Source of the DNA: an uncultured Reyranella sp.
Lineage (GTDB): Bacteria > Pseudomonadota > Alphaproteobacteria > Reyranellales > Reyranellaceae
Assembly: GCF_945957355.1 (NCBI RefSeq)
Contig: NZ_CAMFKM010000001.1
Span: 248,001 to 312,000, forward strand
Direction: 5' to 3'
DNA length: 64,000 nucleotides
Made by a program: the position numbers and the translations under genes. Positions 1-8,222 of the stretch are shown one piece after another. Below the pieces are notes generated by a model. That model ran no database searches and was not told the DNA's origin. It saw only the letters and a list, made by a program, of their open reading frames with translations. Numbering within the stretch: position 1 is the stretch's first letter; each line of letters starts with the position of its first letter.

Positions 1-212
1 CTGCCGACTTTGCCATAGCCCTCGGTCAGGACCTTGGCGTAGTTCTCGAGCAGATGGGGGCCGGGCAGCAGCGGAATCGGCGCCTGCAGCATCGTCTGCT
101 GGCTGTGCGTCGAGGCAACGAACGTCATCCACACCGGGAAGGCGATGATGGCCAGCCCCAGCAACACGATGAAGTGGCTGAGCGCGGTGAGGAAGGGCCG
201 GTTCTCGACCAT
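1..212 (-). CDS. ugpE: ABC transporter permease, UgpE-like (partial, N-terminus only)
   Basis: Inner-membrane permease, probably the second channel subunit of a glycerol-3-phosphate importer. Only about the first 70 residues lie in the window; the gene runs off the left edge. The start ATG (212-210) overlaps the ugpA stop by one base (TGATG), so the two are translationally coupled. A first membrane segment follows a short N-terminus that includes VENRP, then the start of a periplasmic loop, as in the MalG/UgpE class. The assignment to UgpE rests mainly on position after ugpB and ugpA. The EAA loop that would contact the ATPase is outside the window. Confidence 0.8.
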   Translation of the reverse strand, partial: MVENRPFLTALSHFIVLLGLAIIAFPVWMTFVASTHSQQTMLQAPIPLLPGPHLLENYAKVLTEGYGKVG

Positions 213-1093
213 CAGTAGTGCACCCGGCGCTCGATGAAGCGGAACTGCACGAAAGTGAGTGCGATGACGACGATCATCAGGATCACGGACTGGGCCGACG
301 AGCCGCCCAGATCCTGGCCGCGGAACCCATCATTGTAGACCTTGTAGACCAGGATGTTGGTGGCATGGCCCGGCCCGCCCTTGGTCAACGCATCGACCAC
401 ACCGAACGTACCGAAGAAGGCGTAGATGATATTGATCACCAGCAGGAAGAAGCCGGTGGGCGAGAGCAGCGGGAAGATGATGTCCCAGAACCGGCGGCCG
501 GGGCCCGCGCCATCGATCGCCGCCGCCTCGATGAGCGACTTCGGAATCGACTGCAGGCCGGCCAGGAAGAACAGGAAATTGTAGCTGATCTGGTTCCACA
601 CCGCGGCAATCACCACCAGCAGCAGGGCCTGATTGCCGTTGATCACATAATTGAATTCGATGCCGATGCCCTGGAGCATCCAGGCGACGATGCCGACCGA
701 GGGATTGAACAGGAATCCCCACAGGACCCCGGCGACGGCCGGCGCAACCGCGTAAGGCCAGACGAGGAAGGTCTTGTAGGCCGTGGCGCCGCGAATCACC
801 CGGTCGGCCATGACCGCCAGCAGCAGGGACAGTCCGAGCCCGATGGCGGCGACCAGGAAGCTGAACATCACGGTCAGCCGCGCCGAGTGAGCGTAGCTGT
901 CATCCCGGAAGAGCTGGGCAAAATTCTCGAACCAGACGAACTTCGAATTGCCGCCGAAGACATCCTCGATCAGCACCGACTGGTACATCGCCTGACCCGA
1001 GGGCCAGAAGAAGAACACCAGCGTGATGATCAGCTGCGGCCCCAACAGAAGATAGGGCAGCCAGCGTGTATTGAAGGTGACGCGCTTTTCCAT
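212..1093 (-). CDS. ugpA: sn-glycerol-3-phosphate ABC transporter permease UgpA
   Basis: Inner-membrane channel subunit of a binding-protein-dependent importer, 293 residues, the usual length for UgpA/MalF-short permeases. About six membrane segments are visible, the first at about residues 13-33. The cytoplasmic EAA-type loop reads [14 protein letters not shown] near residue 195 and is the ATPase contact. Closest in style to UgpA of the glycerol-3-phosphate system, and its neighbours (ugpB and ugpQ upstream, ugpE downstream) support that. Start ATG 1093 follows a 152-bp gap that contains an inverted REP-like pair. Substrate could also be glycerophosphocholine or another glycerophosphodiester. 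Confidence 0.9.
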   Translation of the reverse strand: MEKRVTFNTRWLPYLLLGPQLIITLVFFFWPSGQAMYQSVLIEDVFGGNSKFVWFENFAQLFRDDSYAHSARLTVMFSFLVAAIGLGLSLLLAVMADRVIRGATAYKTFLVWPYAVAPAVAGVLWGFLFNPSVGIVAWMLQGIGIEFNYVINGNQALLLVVIAAVWNQISYNFLFFLAGLQSIPKSLIEAAAIDGAGPGRRFWDIIFPLLSPTGFFLLVINIIYAFFGTFGVVDALTKGGPGHATNILVYKVYNDGFRGQDLGGSSAQSVILMIVVIALTFVQFRFIERRVHY

Positions 1094-1123
1094 GGCTCAG
1101 AGACGCTCCCCGCTTTCAAGCCT

Positions 1124-1214
1124 CCTCTCCCCCGCTCGGGGGAGAGGCTGGGTGAGGCGGAGACGCACCCCCTGTAACCCCCTCACCTAACCTCTCCCCC
1201 TAACGGGGGAGCGG
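1124..1214. repeat. Inverted pair of REP-like palindromic elements
   Basis: Two copies of a palindromic unit face each other between ugpB and ugpA. Copy 1 (1124-1147) is a perfect 10-bp stem CCTCTCCCCC/GGGGGAGAGG with loop GCTC, followed by ctgggtgagg. Copy 2 (about 1181-1214) reads cctcacctaa then cctctccccc, loop TAAC, then gggggagcgg. The reverse complement of copy 1 matches copy 2 with a few changes, so the whole can also fold as one long hairpin. Units of this C-run/G-run type are dispersed in many alphaproteobacterial genomes. It may set the ugpB to ugpA expression ratio. Confidence 0.8.
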
Positions 1215-1245
1215 AACATGAAGAAGGTCACAGACAAGGCCATCC

Positions 1246-2565
1246 TTACTTGTTCGCGGCTTCGAAGCGCTTGAGCTGCTCGTTGCCAGCCTTCACGGCG
1301 TCGTCGAGCGCGGTCTTCGCGTCCTTCTTGCCCGACCACACGTTCTCGAGTTCGCCGTCGACGATGTCGCGGATCTGCACGAAGTTGCCGATGCGCAGGC
1401 CCTTCGAATTCGCCGTCGGCGGATTGAGCGTCAGCTCCTGGACGGCCACTTCGCGACCCGGGAACTTCTTGTAGAAGCCTTCCTTCTCGGTCGCCTCTGC
1501 AGCGGCCAGGGTGATCGGCACATAACCCGTCTCCTGGTGCCACTTGGCCTGCACCGGCGTGCTGGCGAGGTAGCTCAGGAACTTGGCGACGCCCTTGTAC
1601 TCGGCCGCCGGACGGCCCTGCAGCACCCACAGCGTGGCGCCGCCGATGATCGAGTTCTGCGGCTTGGCAATGACGTCGGGCGAATAGGGCATCATACCGA
1701 TGCCGTACTTGCTCGTGCCGCCCAGCGCCTTGTCGATGCCCGCGGCCGAACCGGACGAGGCGATGTGGAACACGCAGTCACCGGCGGTGAACAGCGCCGT
1801 CGACTTGCCCTCGCGGCCGCCGTAGACGAACGTCTTGTCCTTGGTCCAGTCGGCCAGCATCTGAATGAACTTGACCCGGGCTGGGTCGTTGAACTTCAGC
1901 TCGATGTCGGTGCCCCCGAAGCCGTTGTCCTTCGTGGCATAGGGCAGATTGTGCCAGGCGCCGTAATTTTCGATCATGGTCCAGGTCTGCCACTGCGGCG
2001 TGAACCCGCACTTGGCGCCAGCGGCGACGGCCTTCTTCGCCATCTCGCCCAGCTCTGGCCAGGTCTTCGGCGGCTTGTTGGGATCGAGGCCCGCCTTCTG
2101 CATCAACTCCTTGTTCCAGTAGAGGACCGGCGTCGAGGAGTTGAACGGCATCGACAGCAGCTTGCCGTCGGGAGTCGAGTAGTAGCCATAGACTGGGCCG
2201 ATATAGGCCTTGGGATCGAACGGCTCCTTGGCGTCGGCCATGAGCTGGTAGACCGGATAGACGGCGCCCTTGGCGGCCATCATGTTGGCCGTGCCGACCT
2301 CGAAGACCTGCACGATGTGCGGCGCCTGCTTGGCGCGGAAGGCAGCGATCGCGGCCGTCAGGGTCTCGGTATAGGAACCCTTGTAGACCGGGTTGACCTT
2401 GTATTCGCTCTGAGACTTGTTGAAGCCCTCGGCGAGGGCATTGACTGTATCGCCCAGATTGCCGCCCATGGCGTGCCAGAACTGGATCTCGGTCTGGGCG
2501 AACGCGGTGGACGCGCTCGCGAGTGCCGCCGCAGCCGCGACGGAAGACAGCAGAATCCGTATCAT
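1246..2565 (-). CDS. ugpB: sn-glycerol-3-phosphate-binding periplasmic protein UgpB
   Basis: Periplasmic solute-binding protein of family 1, 439 residues from the chosen start. It begins with a clear Sec signal (MIRILLSS, then an Ala-rich core, ending STAFAQ). The mature protein opens TEIQFWHAMGG, a hallmark of UgpB, and contains the GSYTETL and YWNKELMQKAG segments. The frame stays open upstream to 2661, but the ATG at 2565 is preferred: GGGAGG at 2575-2580 sits 9 bases ahead and the signal peptide starts there. It is the second gene after ugpQ and feeds UgpA/UgpE. Confidence 0.92.
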   Translation of the reverse strand: MIRILLSSVAAAAALASASTAFAQTEIQFWHAMGGNLGDTVNALAEGFNKSQSEYKVNPVYKGSYTETLTAAIAAFRAKQAPHIVQVFEVGTANMMAAKGAVYPVYQLMADAKEPFDPKAYIGPVYGYYSTPDGKLLSMPFNSSTPVLYWNKELMQKAGLDPNKPPKTWPELGEMAKKAVAAGAKCGFTPQWQTWTMIENYGAWHNLPYATKDNGFGGTDIELKFNDPARVKFIQMLADWTKDKTFVYGGREGKSTALFTAGDCVFHIASSGSAAGIDKALGGTSKYGIGMMPYSPDVIAKPQNSIIGGATLWVLQGRPAAEYKGVAKFLSYLASTPVQAKWHQETGYVPITLAAAEATEKEGFYKKFPGREVAVQELTLNPPTANSKGLRIGNFVQIRDIVDGELENVWSGKKDAKTALDDAVKAGNEQLKRFEAANK

Positions 2566-2646
2566 ATCGAACAACCTCCCAGAATAATCCCCGGCGATGT
2601 ATCGGCGGGCCGCACGACTGTGATGTGTCGGTTTTGTTGCGGTCTG

Positions 2647-2653
2647 ATGACAG
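2647..2653 (-). promoter_or_regulatory. Possible Pho-box half-site upstream of ugpB
   Basis: On the minus strand the 7-mer CTGTCAT, the consensus half-site for PhoB, lies about 82 bases upstream of the ugpB start. The second half-site expected 11 bases further on is poor (CCGCAAC), so this is only a candidate. It is plausible because ugp genes are phosphate-starvation genes in Escherichia coli and rhizobia. Confidence 0.25.
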
Positions 2654-2697
2654 AACACCAAGACTGCGCTGCGAGCGCAACCCCCAAATGGTCGAAC

Positions 2698-3390
2698 CTA
2701 CTGGAGAGCGGCCAGGATCACGTCCGGCGCGTCGCTGATGACGCACTGCACGCCCATGCCGACCAGCGCCCGGGCGACGTCGCCGTCGTTGATGGTGTAG
2801 ACGCTGAGGACAAAACCGGCCTTGCGGATCTCGACGGCCCGGACCGCGGTCAGGCGCTTGCCGTTGGTGTTGATGCCGGCGGCCGCCACCGCTTCGGCGC
2901 GGCCCTGCCAGTCGTCCTTCAACTCGTCGATCAGCAGCGCCCGCGCAAATTCCGGAGCGACCTCACGGGCGGCGGCGAGGGACTGGTCCCTGAAGCTCGA
3001 CAGGAGCGGCGCCGGCAGCGCGGCCGGCCACAGGCGGCGCAGGGTCTCGACGGTGACCCGGGCGGTCTCCGCCTCGCGACCCTCGCACGGCTTGATTTCG
3101 ACGTTGCAGCCCAGGCCCAGCTCGCCGAAGCAGGCGATCGCCTGCTCGAAGCTCGGCACCGACGGCGGCAATTCGGACGCACGCATCTCGGACGCCAGCC
3201 TGTCGACCCCGGTCGTCCGCTTCAGTGACGAATCGTGCAGGACGATGGGGACGCCGTCGGCCGTCAGCTTGACGTCGATCTCGACCCAGGTGGCCCCACG
3301 CCGATGGGCCTCCCGAAACGATTCCAGCGTATTTTCAGGTGCATAGGCCATGGCGCCGCGATGGCCGATCACGTTGGGGAGTTGCAGCAT
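2698..3390 (-). CDS. ugpQ: Glycerophosphodiester phosphodiesterase
   Basis: Cytoplasmic hydrolase that splits glycerophosphodiesters into glycerol-3-phosphate and an alcohol. 230 residues, normal for short UgpQ enzymes. The GDPD signature is at the N-terminus: VIGHRG then APENTLESF, with the catalytic HR pair, followed by EIDVKLT and VLHD metal/base residues and a later EIKP motif. The frame remains open far upstream into the divergent SDR gene, but family alignment starts at MLQLPNVIGHRG (ATG 3390; an alternative ATG is at 3402). It lies 132 bp ahead of ugpB, fitting a uptake-and-hydrolysis module. Confidence 0.92.
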   Translation of the reverse strand: MLQLPNVIGHRGAMAYAPENTLESFREAHRRGATWVEIDVKLTADGVPIVLHDSSLKRTTGVDRLASEMRASELPPSVPSFEQAIACFGELGLGCNVEIKPCEGREAETARVTVETLRRLWPAALPAPLLSSFRDQSLAAAREVAPEFARALLIDELKDDWQGRAEAVAAAGINTNGKRLTAVRAVEIRKAGFVLSVYTINDGDVARALVGMGVQCVISDAPDVILAALQ

Positions 3391-3429
3391 ATGCGAATCC
3401 ATAGCTAAGTCGGCTGCCGCAATAGCCGA

Positions 3430-4209
3430 ATGTCCCGATACATGTCGACCTTCCCGGAGAAATTCCGCCTCGACGGCCGGACCGCACTGATCACCGGATC
3501 GGCCCGCGGCCTGGGCTGGGAAATGGCCAAGGGCCTGGCCGAGGCCGGCGCCCGGGTGCTGTTGCACGGCCGCTCGCACGAAAGGCTGGCGCCGCGGCTG
3601 GCCGAGCTGCGGGCCGCCGGGCGGGCAACCGACGGCGTGGTGTTCGGCATGGCCGACCGCACCGCCATGAAGCTGGCCCTTGCCGATGCCGGGCCGGTCG
3701 ACATCCTGATCCACAATGTCGGCGAACGCGACCGCCGCCCCTTCACCGAGATCGAATCCGACGACTTCGCGCGCCTGGTCGACACCGATCTGTCGGCAGG
3801 GCAGGCGCTGATCCGGCTGGTCGTACCGGGCATGGTCGAACGGGGCTGGGGGCGGCTGATCCTGGTGACCTCGATCGCCGCGACGCTCGCCGCCCCGGGC
3901 GCTTCGTCCTACATCGCCGCCAAGGCGGGCCTCGAAGCCCTCGCCCGGGCGCTGGCCTCGGAACTCGGCGCCACCGGAGTCACCTCCAATGCCCTCTCGC
4001 CCGGCTTCTTTGCGACCGAGACCAACGAAGAGCTGATCGCATCGGCAGCCGGCGAGCGGATGCGGCTGCGCTGCCCGGCCAGGCGCTGGGCCGACCCGTC
4101 CGAAATCGCCGGCGCGGCAATCTTCCTCGCCTCCCCCGCTGCCAGCTACGTCAACGGCCATACCCTCACCGTCGACGGCGGCGTCACCGCAACCTACGTG
4201 GGCCAATGA
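3430..4209 (+). CDS. SDR family oxidoreductase
   Basis: Cytoplasmic NAD(P)-dependent classical short-chain dehydrogenase, 259 residues. The cofactor motif TGSARGLG is at residues 22-29; catalytic Ser148, Tyr161 and Lys165 (YIAAK) are present; the C-terminus has the usual VDGG. The NNAG structural motif is altered to HNVG (95-98). It resembles the gluconate 5-dehydrogenase group, but the substrate cannot be read from sequence. An in-frame ATG at 3442 is an alternative start. It is divergent from ugpQ and overlaps the downstream transporter by four bases (ATGA), suggesting co-translation. Confidence 0.88.
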   Translation: MSRYMSTFPEKFRLDGRTALITGSARGLGWEMAKGLAEAGARVLLHGRSHERLAPRLAELRAAGRATDGVVFGMADRTAMKLALADAGPVDILIHNVGERDRRPFTEIESDDFARLVDTDLSAGQALIRLVVPGMVERGWGRLILVTSIAATLAAPGASSYIAAKAGLEALARALASELGATGVTSNALSPGFFATETNEELIASAAGERMRLRCPARRWADPSEIAGAAIFLASPAASYVNGHTLTVDGGVTATYVGQ

Positions 4210-5621
4210 AACTCCGACACTTCCTCCCCGGTCTGCTCACCTTCTCCTGCGCGCTGCCGGCACTGGCGGCGGGGGCAGACGCGCCCGCAATCGACGGACG
4301 TCATCTCGGCCTCACCTGGATGATCCCGTTCGCCGGCATCCTCCTCTCGATCGCGATCTTGCCACTGGCCGCGCCGAGCTTCTGGCATCACCATTTCGGC
4401 AAGGTCTCCGCCGCCTGGGCGGCGATGATCGTGATCCCTTTCGCCGTCCTTCATGGCGTGCCGACCGCTATTTACGAGATCATCCACCTCCTCCTGCTCG
4501 ACTACATTCCCTTCATCGTGCTGCTGCTGGCGCTGTTCACGGTGACCGGCGGCATCCGCATCAAGGGCAACCTGCACGGCTCGCCATCGATGAACACGGC
4601 GTTGCTGGCGATCGGAACGGTGCTCGCGGGCTGGATGGGAACGACCGGGGCATCGATGCTGCTGATCCGGCCCGTGATCCGCGCCAACGACGATCGCCGG
4701 CACAAGATTCACGTCTTCGTCTTCTTCATTTTCCTCGTGTCGAACATCGGCGGCGCCCTGACGCCCCTCGGCGATCCGCCGCTCTTCCTGGGCTTCCTGA
4801 AGGGCGTCAGCTTCTTCTGGACGACCGAGCATCTGTTCGGAGAGATGCTGGTCTGCGCCCTCATCCTCCTGGCGCTGTTCTACGCCATCGACAGCTACTG
4901 GTACCGCAAGGAAGGCCGTCCGAAGCCGGACCCGACTCCCGAGACGCCGGTGCGGATCGAGGGCGGCGTCAACATCATCCTGCTGGCAGCCATCGTCGGG
5001 GCCGTACTGGCCAGCGGGACCTGGAAACCCGGCGTCCACTTCACGGTCTTCCACGTCACACTCGAACTGCAGAACCTGCTGCGCGACCTGGTTCTGGTGG
5101 CAATCTGCTTCCTGTCGCTGCGCCTGACCTCTCGGGCGTCGCGCATCGACAACGGTTTCAGCTGGGGCCCCATGGCCGAGGTCGCCAAGCTGTTCGCCGG
5201 CATCTTCATCACCATCGCACCGGCGCTGGCCATCCTTCGGGCCGGCAAGGACGGCGCCCTGGCGCCGCTGGTCGCCCTGGTGACGGGCCCCGACGGCCAG
5301 CCCAACGATGTCTGGTACTTCTGGCTGACCGGCATCCTCTCGAGCTTCCTCGACAACGCGCCGACCTATCTCGTCTTCTTCAACCTGGCCGGCGGCGATG
5401 CCAGCGTGCTGATGGGCGCGCTCGCCAGCACACTGGCGGCGATTTCCTGTGGCGCGGTGTTCATGGGCGCTAACAGCTACATCGGCAACGCCCCCAATTT
5501 CATGGTCAAGGCCGTCGTCGAGGAGGCCGGCATCCGTATGCCGAGCTTCTTCGGCTACATGGCCTGGTCGTGCGGGATTCTTCTGCCGCTCTTCCTCCTA
5601 CTCACCCTGATCTTCTTCTGA
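4206..5621 (+). CDS. Sodium:proton antiporter / CitMHS-type ion-transporter-superfamily permease
   Basis: Polytopic inner-membrane transporter, 471 residues, with an N-terminal signal-like segment (residues 1-22) and about eleven further hydrophobic segments. Two re-entrant-type motifs typical of the IT superfamily are visible: SNIGGALTPLGDPPLFLGF in the first half and SSFLDNAPTYLVFFN in the second, followed by GANSYIGNAPN. Relatives are usually annotated as NhaD-like sodium:proton antiporters or citrate-type transporters; the ion or carboxylate cannot be decided here. It overlaps the SDR stop by ATGA. No clear hairpin follows before the TRAP genes at 5737. Confidence 0.82.
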   Translation: MKLRHFLPGLLTFSCALPALAAGADAPAIDGRHLGLTWMIPFAGILLSIAILPLAAPSFWHHHFGKVSAAWAAMIVIPFAVLHGVPTAIYEIIHLLLLDYIPFIVLLLALFTVTGGIRIKGNLHGSPSMNTALLAIGTVLAGWMGTTGASMLLIRPVIRANDDRRHKIHVFVFFIFLVSNIGGALTPLGDPPLFLGFLKGVSFFWTTEHLFGEMLVCALILLALFYAIDSYWYRKEGRPKPDPTPETPVRIEGGVNIILLAAIVGAVLASGTWKPGVHFTVFHVTLELQNLLRDLVLVAICFLSLRLTSRASRIDNGFSWGPMAEVAKLFAGIFITIAPALAILRAGKDGALAPLVALVTGPDGQPNDVWYFWLTGILSSFLDNAPTYLVFFNLAGGDASVLMGALASTLAAISCGAVFMGANSYIGNAPNFMVKAVVEEAGIRMPSFFGYMAWSCGILLPLFLLLTLIFF

Positions 5622-5736
5622 GGCTCGAGCGGCCTAGGTGGTTTTGCCATCCGGATTTTCTGGCACAGTGAGAAAACTGCATTAGAATGAGTCGTGGCTG
5701 ACAAAAATTAAACAAGTACATGGGGAGGCTTCGGGA

Positions 5737-6273
5737 ATGGCCGCACTTCTCAAACTGAGCGCTGCGATCGACCGAATGACGGAATTCGTCGGACGTTCGC
5801 TCTACTGGTTGATCCTCGTCATGGTGCTGGTCAGCACCCTGAACGCCATTTCCCGAAAATTCCTGAACGTGAGTTCGAACGCCTGGCTCGAGCTCCAGTG
5901 GTACATGTTCGCGGCCGTGTTCATGGGATGCGCGGGCTATGCGCTCCTGCGCAAGGAGCACATCCGGATCGACATCATCGCCAGTCACCTGTCGGATCGA
6001 GCCAACCAGCGCATCGCCCTGTTCGGCCACATCTTCTTCCTCGTGCCGCTCTGTCTGATCATGCTCTATTTCTGCTGGCCCTACTTCCTCGAGTCGGTGC
6101 GGGTCAACGAGCATTCGAGCAATGCCGGCGGCCTGGTCCGCTGGCCGGTCAAGCTGATCATGGTCGTCGGCTTCGTGCTGCTGCTTGTGCAGGGCATCTC
6201 GGAGATCATCAAGCAGGTGGGCGTGATGCTCGGGGTCTATGTCGACCCGCGTACCGCACCGTCCTCTCACTGA
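5737..6273 (+). CDS. TRAP transporter small permease subunit (DctQ-like)
   Basis: Small membrane subunit of a tripartite ATP-independent periplasmic transporter, 178 residues with four predicted membrane helices (about 21-41, 55-75, 96-118, 139-162). The GCAGYALLRKEHIRIDI segment after helix 2 is diagnostic for DctQ proteins. A strong ribosome site GGGGAGG (5722-5728) precedes ATG 5737. The large subunit begins 10 bases after its stop. No DctP or TAXI receptor gene lies next to it. Confidence 0.9.
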   Translation: MAALLKLSAAIDRMTEFVGRSLYWLILVMVLVSTLNAISRKFLNVSSNAWLELQWYMFAAVFMGCAGYALLRKEHIRIDIIASHLSDRANQRIALFGHIFFLVPLCLIMLYFCWPYFLESVRVNEHSSNAGGLVRWPVKLIMVVGFVLLLVQGISEIIKQVGVMLGVYVDPRTAPSSH

Positions 6274-6283
6274 GGCCCGCGCC

Positions 6284-8002
6284 ATGAGAATTCTTCGCGG
6301 GATCTTCTATCTCTTCCTCATCTTCATCGCCGCGCTGGTGGTGTCTTCCTTCGTTGCGCCGCAAAGCGTGCTCGCGGGCTGGGTCAAGGCCGAGATGGCC
6401 CCGATCATGTTCGTGTCGCTGGTCTTCTTCCTGTTGCTCGGCTACCCGGTCGCCTTTTCGTTGAGCGCGCTGGGACTGCTCTACGCGATCATCGGCATCG
6501 AACTGGGCCTGTTCACGCCCAACCTGATGCAGGCGCTGCCGAATCGCCTCTATGGCGTGATCGAGAACGAGACCCTCCTGGCGATCCCGTTCTTCACCTT
6601 CATGGGACTGATCCTCGAACGATCCGGCATGGCCGAGGATCTTCTCGATACGATCGGCCAGCTGTTCGGGCCGTTGCCCGGCGGCCTCGCCTATGCGGTC
6701 GTGTTCGTGGGCGCGCTTCTGGCGGCGACGACGGGTGTCGTGGCCGCGTCCGTGATCTCCATGGGTCTGATCTCGCTCCCGATCATGCTGCGCTACGGCT
6801 ACGACCGGAAACTCGCATCCGGCGTCATCGCCGCCTCTGGCACCCTGGCGCAGATCATTCCACCCAGCATCGTGTTGATCGTGCTCGCGGACCAGCTCGG
6901 CCGATCGGTCGGCGACATGTACAAGGGCGCCATCATTCCGGGGTTCGTTCTGACCGGCCTGTATGTCGGATACGTCTTTTCCCGGACGATCTTCACGCCG
7001 GGCGTGGCGCCGGCGCTGCCGCCGGAAGCGCGGCAGCTCAAGGAGGACAATGGAAGCGCCGGCTACACGTCGCTGCTCGTGCTCCTGGCCTGCGTCGTCG
7101 CCTGCAGCCTCGTGCTGGCCCATGTGCTGGACTGGGAGGGAATCTGGGCGGCGTCGTTGTCGGGCGTTCTGGCCTATGTGCTGGCGATCGCCAACCGCAG
7201 CTTCAACCTCGGACTCTTGAGCCGGCTGGCCCAGCAGGTCGTCATCGTGATGATGCCGCCGCTGGCGCTGATCTTCCTGGTACTGGGCACGATCTTCATC
7301 GGTCTCGCGACCCCGACCGAGGGCGGAGCGATGGGGGCCACCGGCGCGGTGCTTCTGGCTCTCGCCAACCGGCGGCTGGATTTCGCCCTGCTGCGGCAGG
7401 CCATGGATGTGACGGCCAAGCTCACGGCCTTCGTCATCTTCATCCTGGTGGGCGCGCGCGTCTTCAGCCTCAGCTTCTACGGCGTGAACGGCGACCAATG
7501 GGTCGAGCATCTCCTCCTGGGACTGCCAGGCGGACCGGTCGGCTTCCTCATCGTCGTGAACGTACTGATCTTCTTCCTGGCCTTCTTCCTCGACTTCTTC
7601 GAGCTGGCCTTCATCATCATTCCGCTCCTGGCCAAGCCGGCCGAAGCCCTCGGCATCGACTTGATTTGGTTCGGCGTGCTGCTGGGCGTGAACATGCAGA
7701 CGTCGTTCATGCACCCGCCCTTCGGATTTGCTCTTTTCTACCTGAGGTCGGTCGCGCCCGAAGGAAGCTACGTCGACAAGATCACGGGCAAGATGATGGA
7801 TGGCGTCACCACGGCGCAGATCTATTGGGGTGCCGTGCCGTTCGTGTGCATCCAGGTCATCATGGTGGCGTTGGTCATCGCCTTCCCCGGCATGGTCACG
7901 GCAGGCCTCGACAAGGGCAACGGGGTCGATCCGAACAAGGTGAAGATCGAGATCCAGGCACCGCCCTCGGTCGACGACGCCCCACCGATCTCGTTCAAGT
8001 AG
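6284..8002 (+). CDS. TRAP transporter large permease subunit (DctM-like)
   Basis: Twelve-or-more-helix sodium-coupled channel of the TRAP system, 572 residues, longer than the roughly 425 of classical DctM because of an extra hydrophilic-plus-membrane insertion around residues 235-310. Family motifs include ETLLAIPFFTFMG, SGTLAQIIPPSI, TPTEGGAMGA and a final MQTSFMHPPFG segment. The frame is open from 6239, but that part overlaps dctQ; ATG 6284 gives the normal MRILRGIF N-terminus. The long type resembles TRAP permeases for mannitol/chloroaromatic-type solutes, but the solute is unknown. Two hairpins follow the stop. Confidence 0.9.
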   Translation: MRILRGIFYLFLIFIAALVVSSFVAPQSVLAGWVKAEMAPIMFVSLVFFLLLGYPVAFSLSALGLLYAIIGIELGLFTPNLMQALPNRLYGVIENETLLAIPFFTFMGLILERSGMAEDLLDTIGQLFGPLPGGLAYAVVFVGALLAATTGVVAASVISMGLISLPIMLRYGYDRKLASGVIAASGTLAQIIPPSIVLIVLADQLGRSVGDMYKGAIIPGFVLTGLYVGYVFSRTIFTPGVAPALPPEARQLKEDNGSAGYTSLLVLLACVVACSLVLAHVLDWEGIWAASLSGVLAYVLAIANRSFNLGLLSRLAQQVVIVMMPPLALIFLVLGTIFIGLATPTEGGAMGATGAVLLALANRRLDFALLRQAMDVTAKLTAFVIFILVGARVFSLSFYGVNGDQWVEHLLLGLPGGPVGFLIVVNVLIFFLAFFLDFFELAFIIIPLLAKPAEALGIDLIWFGVLLGVNMQTSFMHPPFGFALFYLRSVAPEGSYVDKITGKMMDGVTTAQIYWGAVPFVCIQVIMVALVIAFPGMVTAGLDKGNGVDPNKVKIEIQAPPSVDDAPPISFK

Positions 8003-8012
8003 CTCGAGACGC

Positions 8013-8060
8013 AAGCCCCGCCCAATGGTCGGGCGGGGCTTGCCGGGCGCGCCCCCGGCA
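8013..8060 (+). terminator. Tandem hairpin terminator after the TRAP genes
   Basis: A perfect 11-bp stem AAGCCCCGCCC/GGGCGGGGCTT (8013-8023 and 8031-8041, loop AATGGTC) is followed at once by a second hairpin TGCCGGG/CCCGGCA (8041-8047 and 8054-8060). There is no T-run, so termination may be weak or Rho-assisted. Confidence 0.7.
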
Positions 8061-8222
8061 GCCGAAATACGGCCGCAATTCGGCCGCTGGAGCGGACAAG
8101 AAACCGCAGGATCAGCCCGGCGCTTTTCTGTAGGTTGCCTGCGTCCCCGGCCAAGGCAGACCCGGCCCGCCCCTCGCCTCGAGGATGCCAGGCGCCGGGG
8201 CGAAAAGCTGTAGAATTGCCTC

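Noticed and set aside
3391..4206. Upstream extension of the phosphodiesterase frame across the SDR gene, which would give a 502-residue protein
   Set aside because: The extension lies antisense to a well-supported SDR, has no family match, and the GDPD domain begins at residue 4 of the short form.
5640..5690. Sigma-54 promoter (TGGCAC ... TGCA) before the TRAP genes
   Set aside because: Spacing between the GG and GC elements is 15 bases instead of 10.
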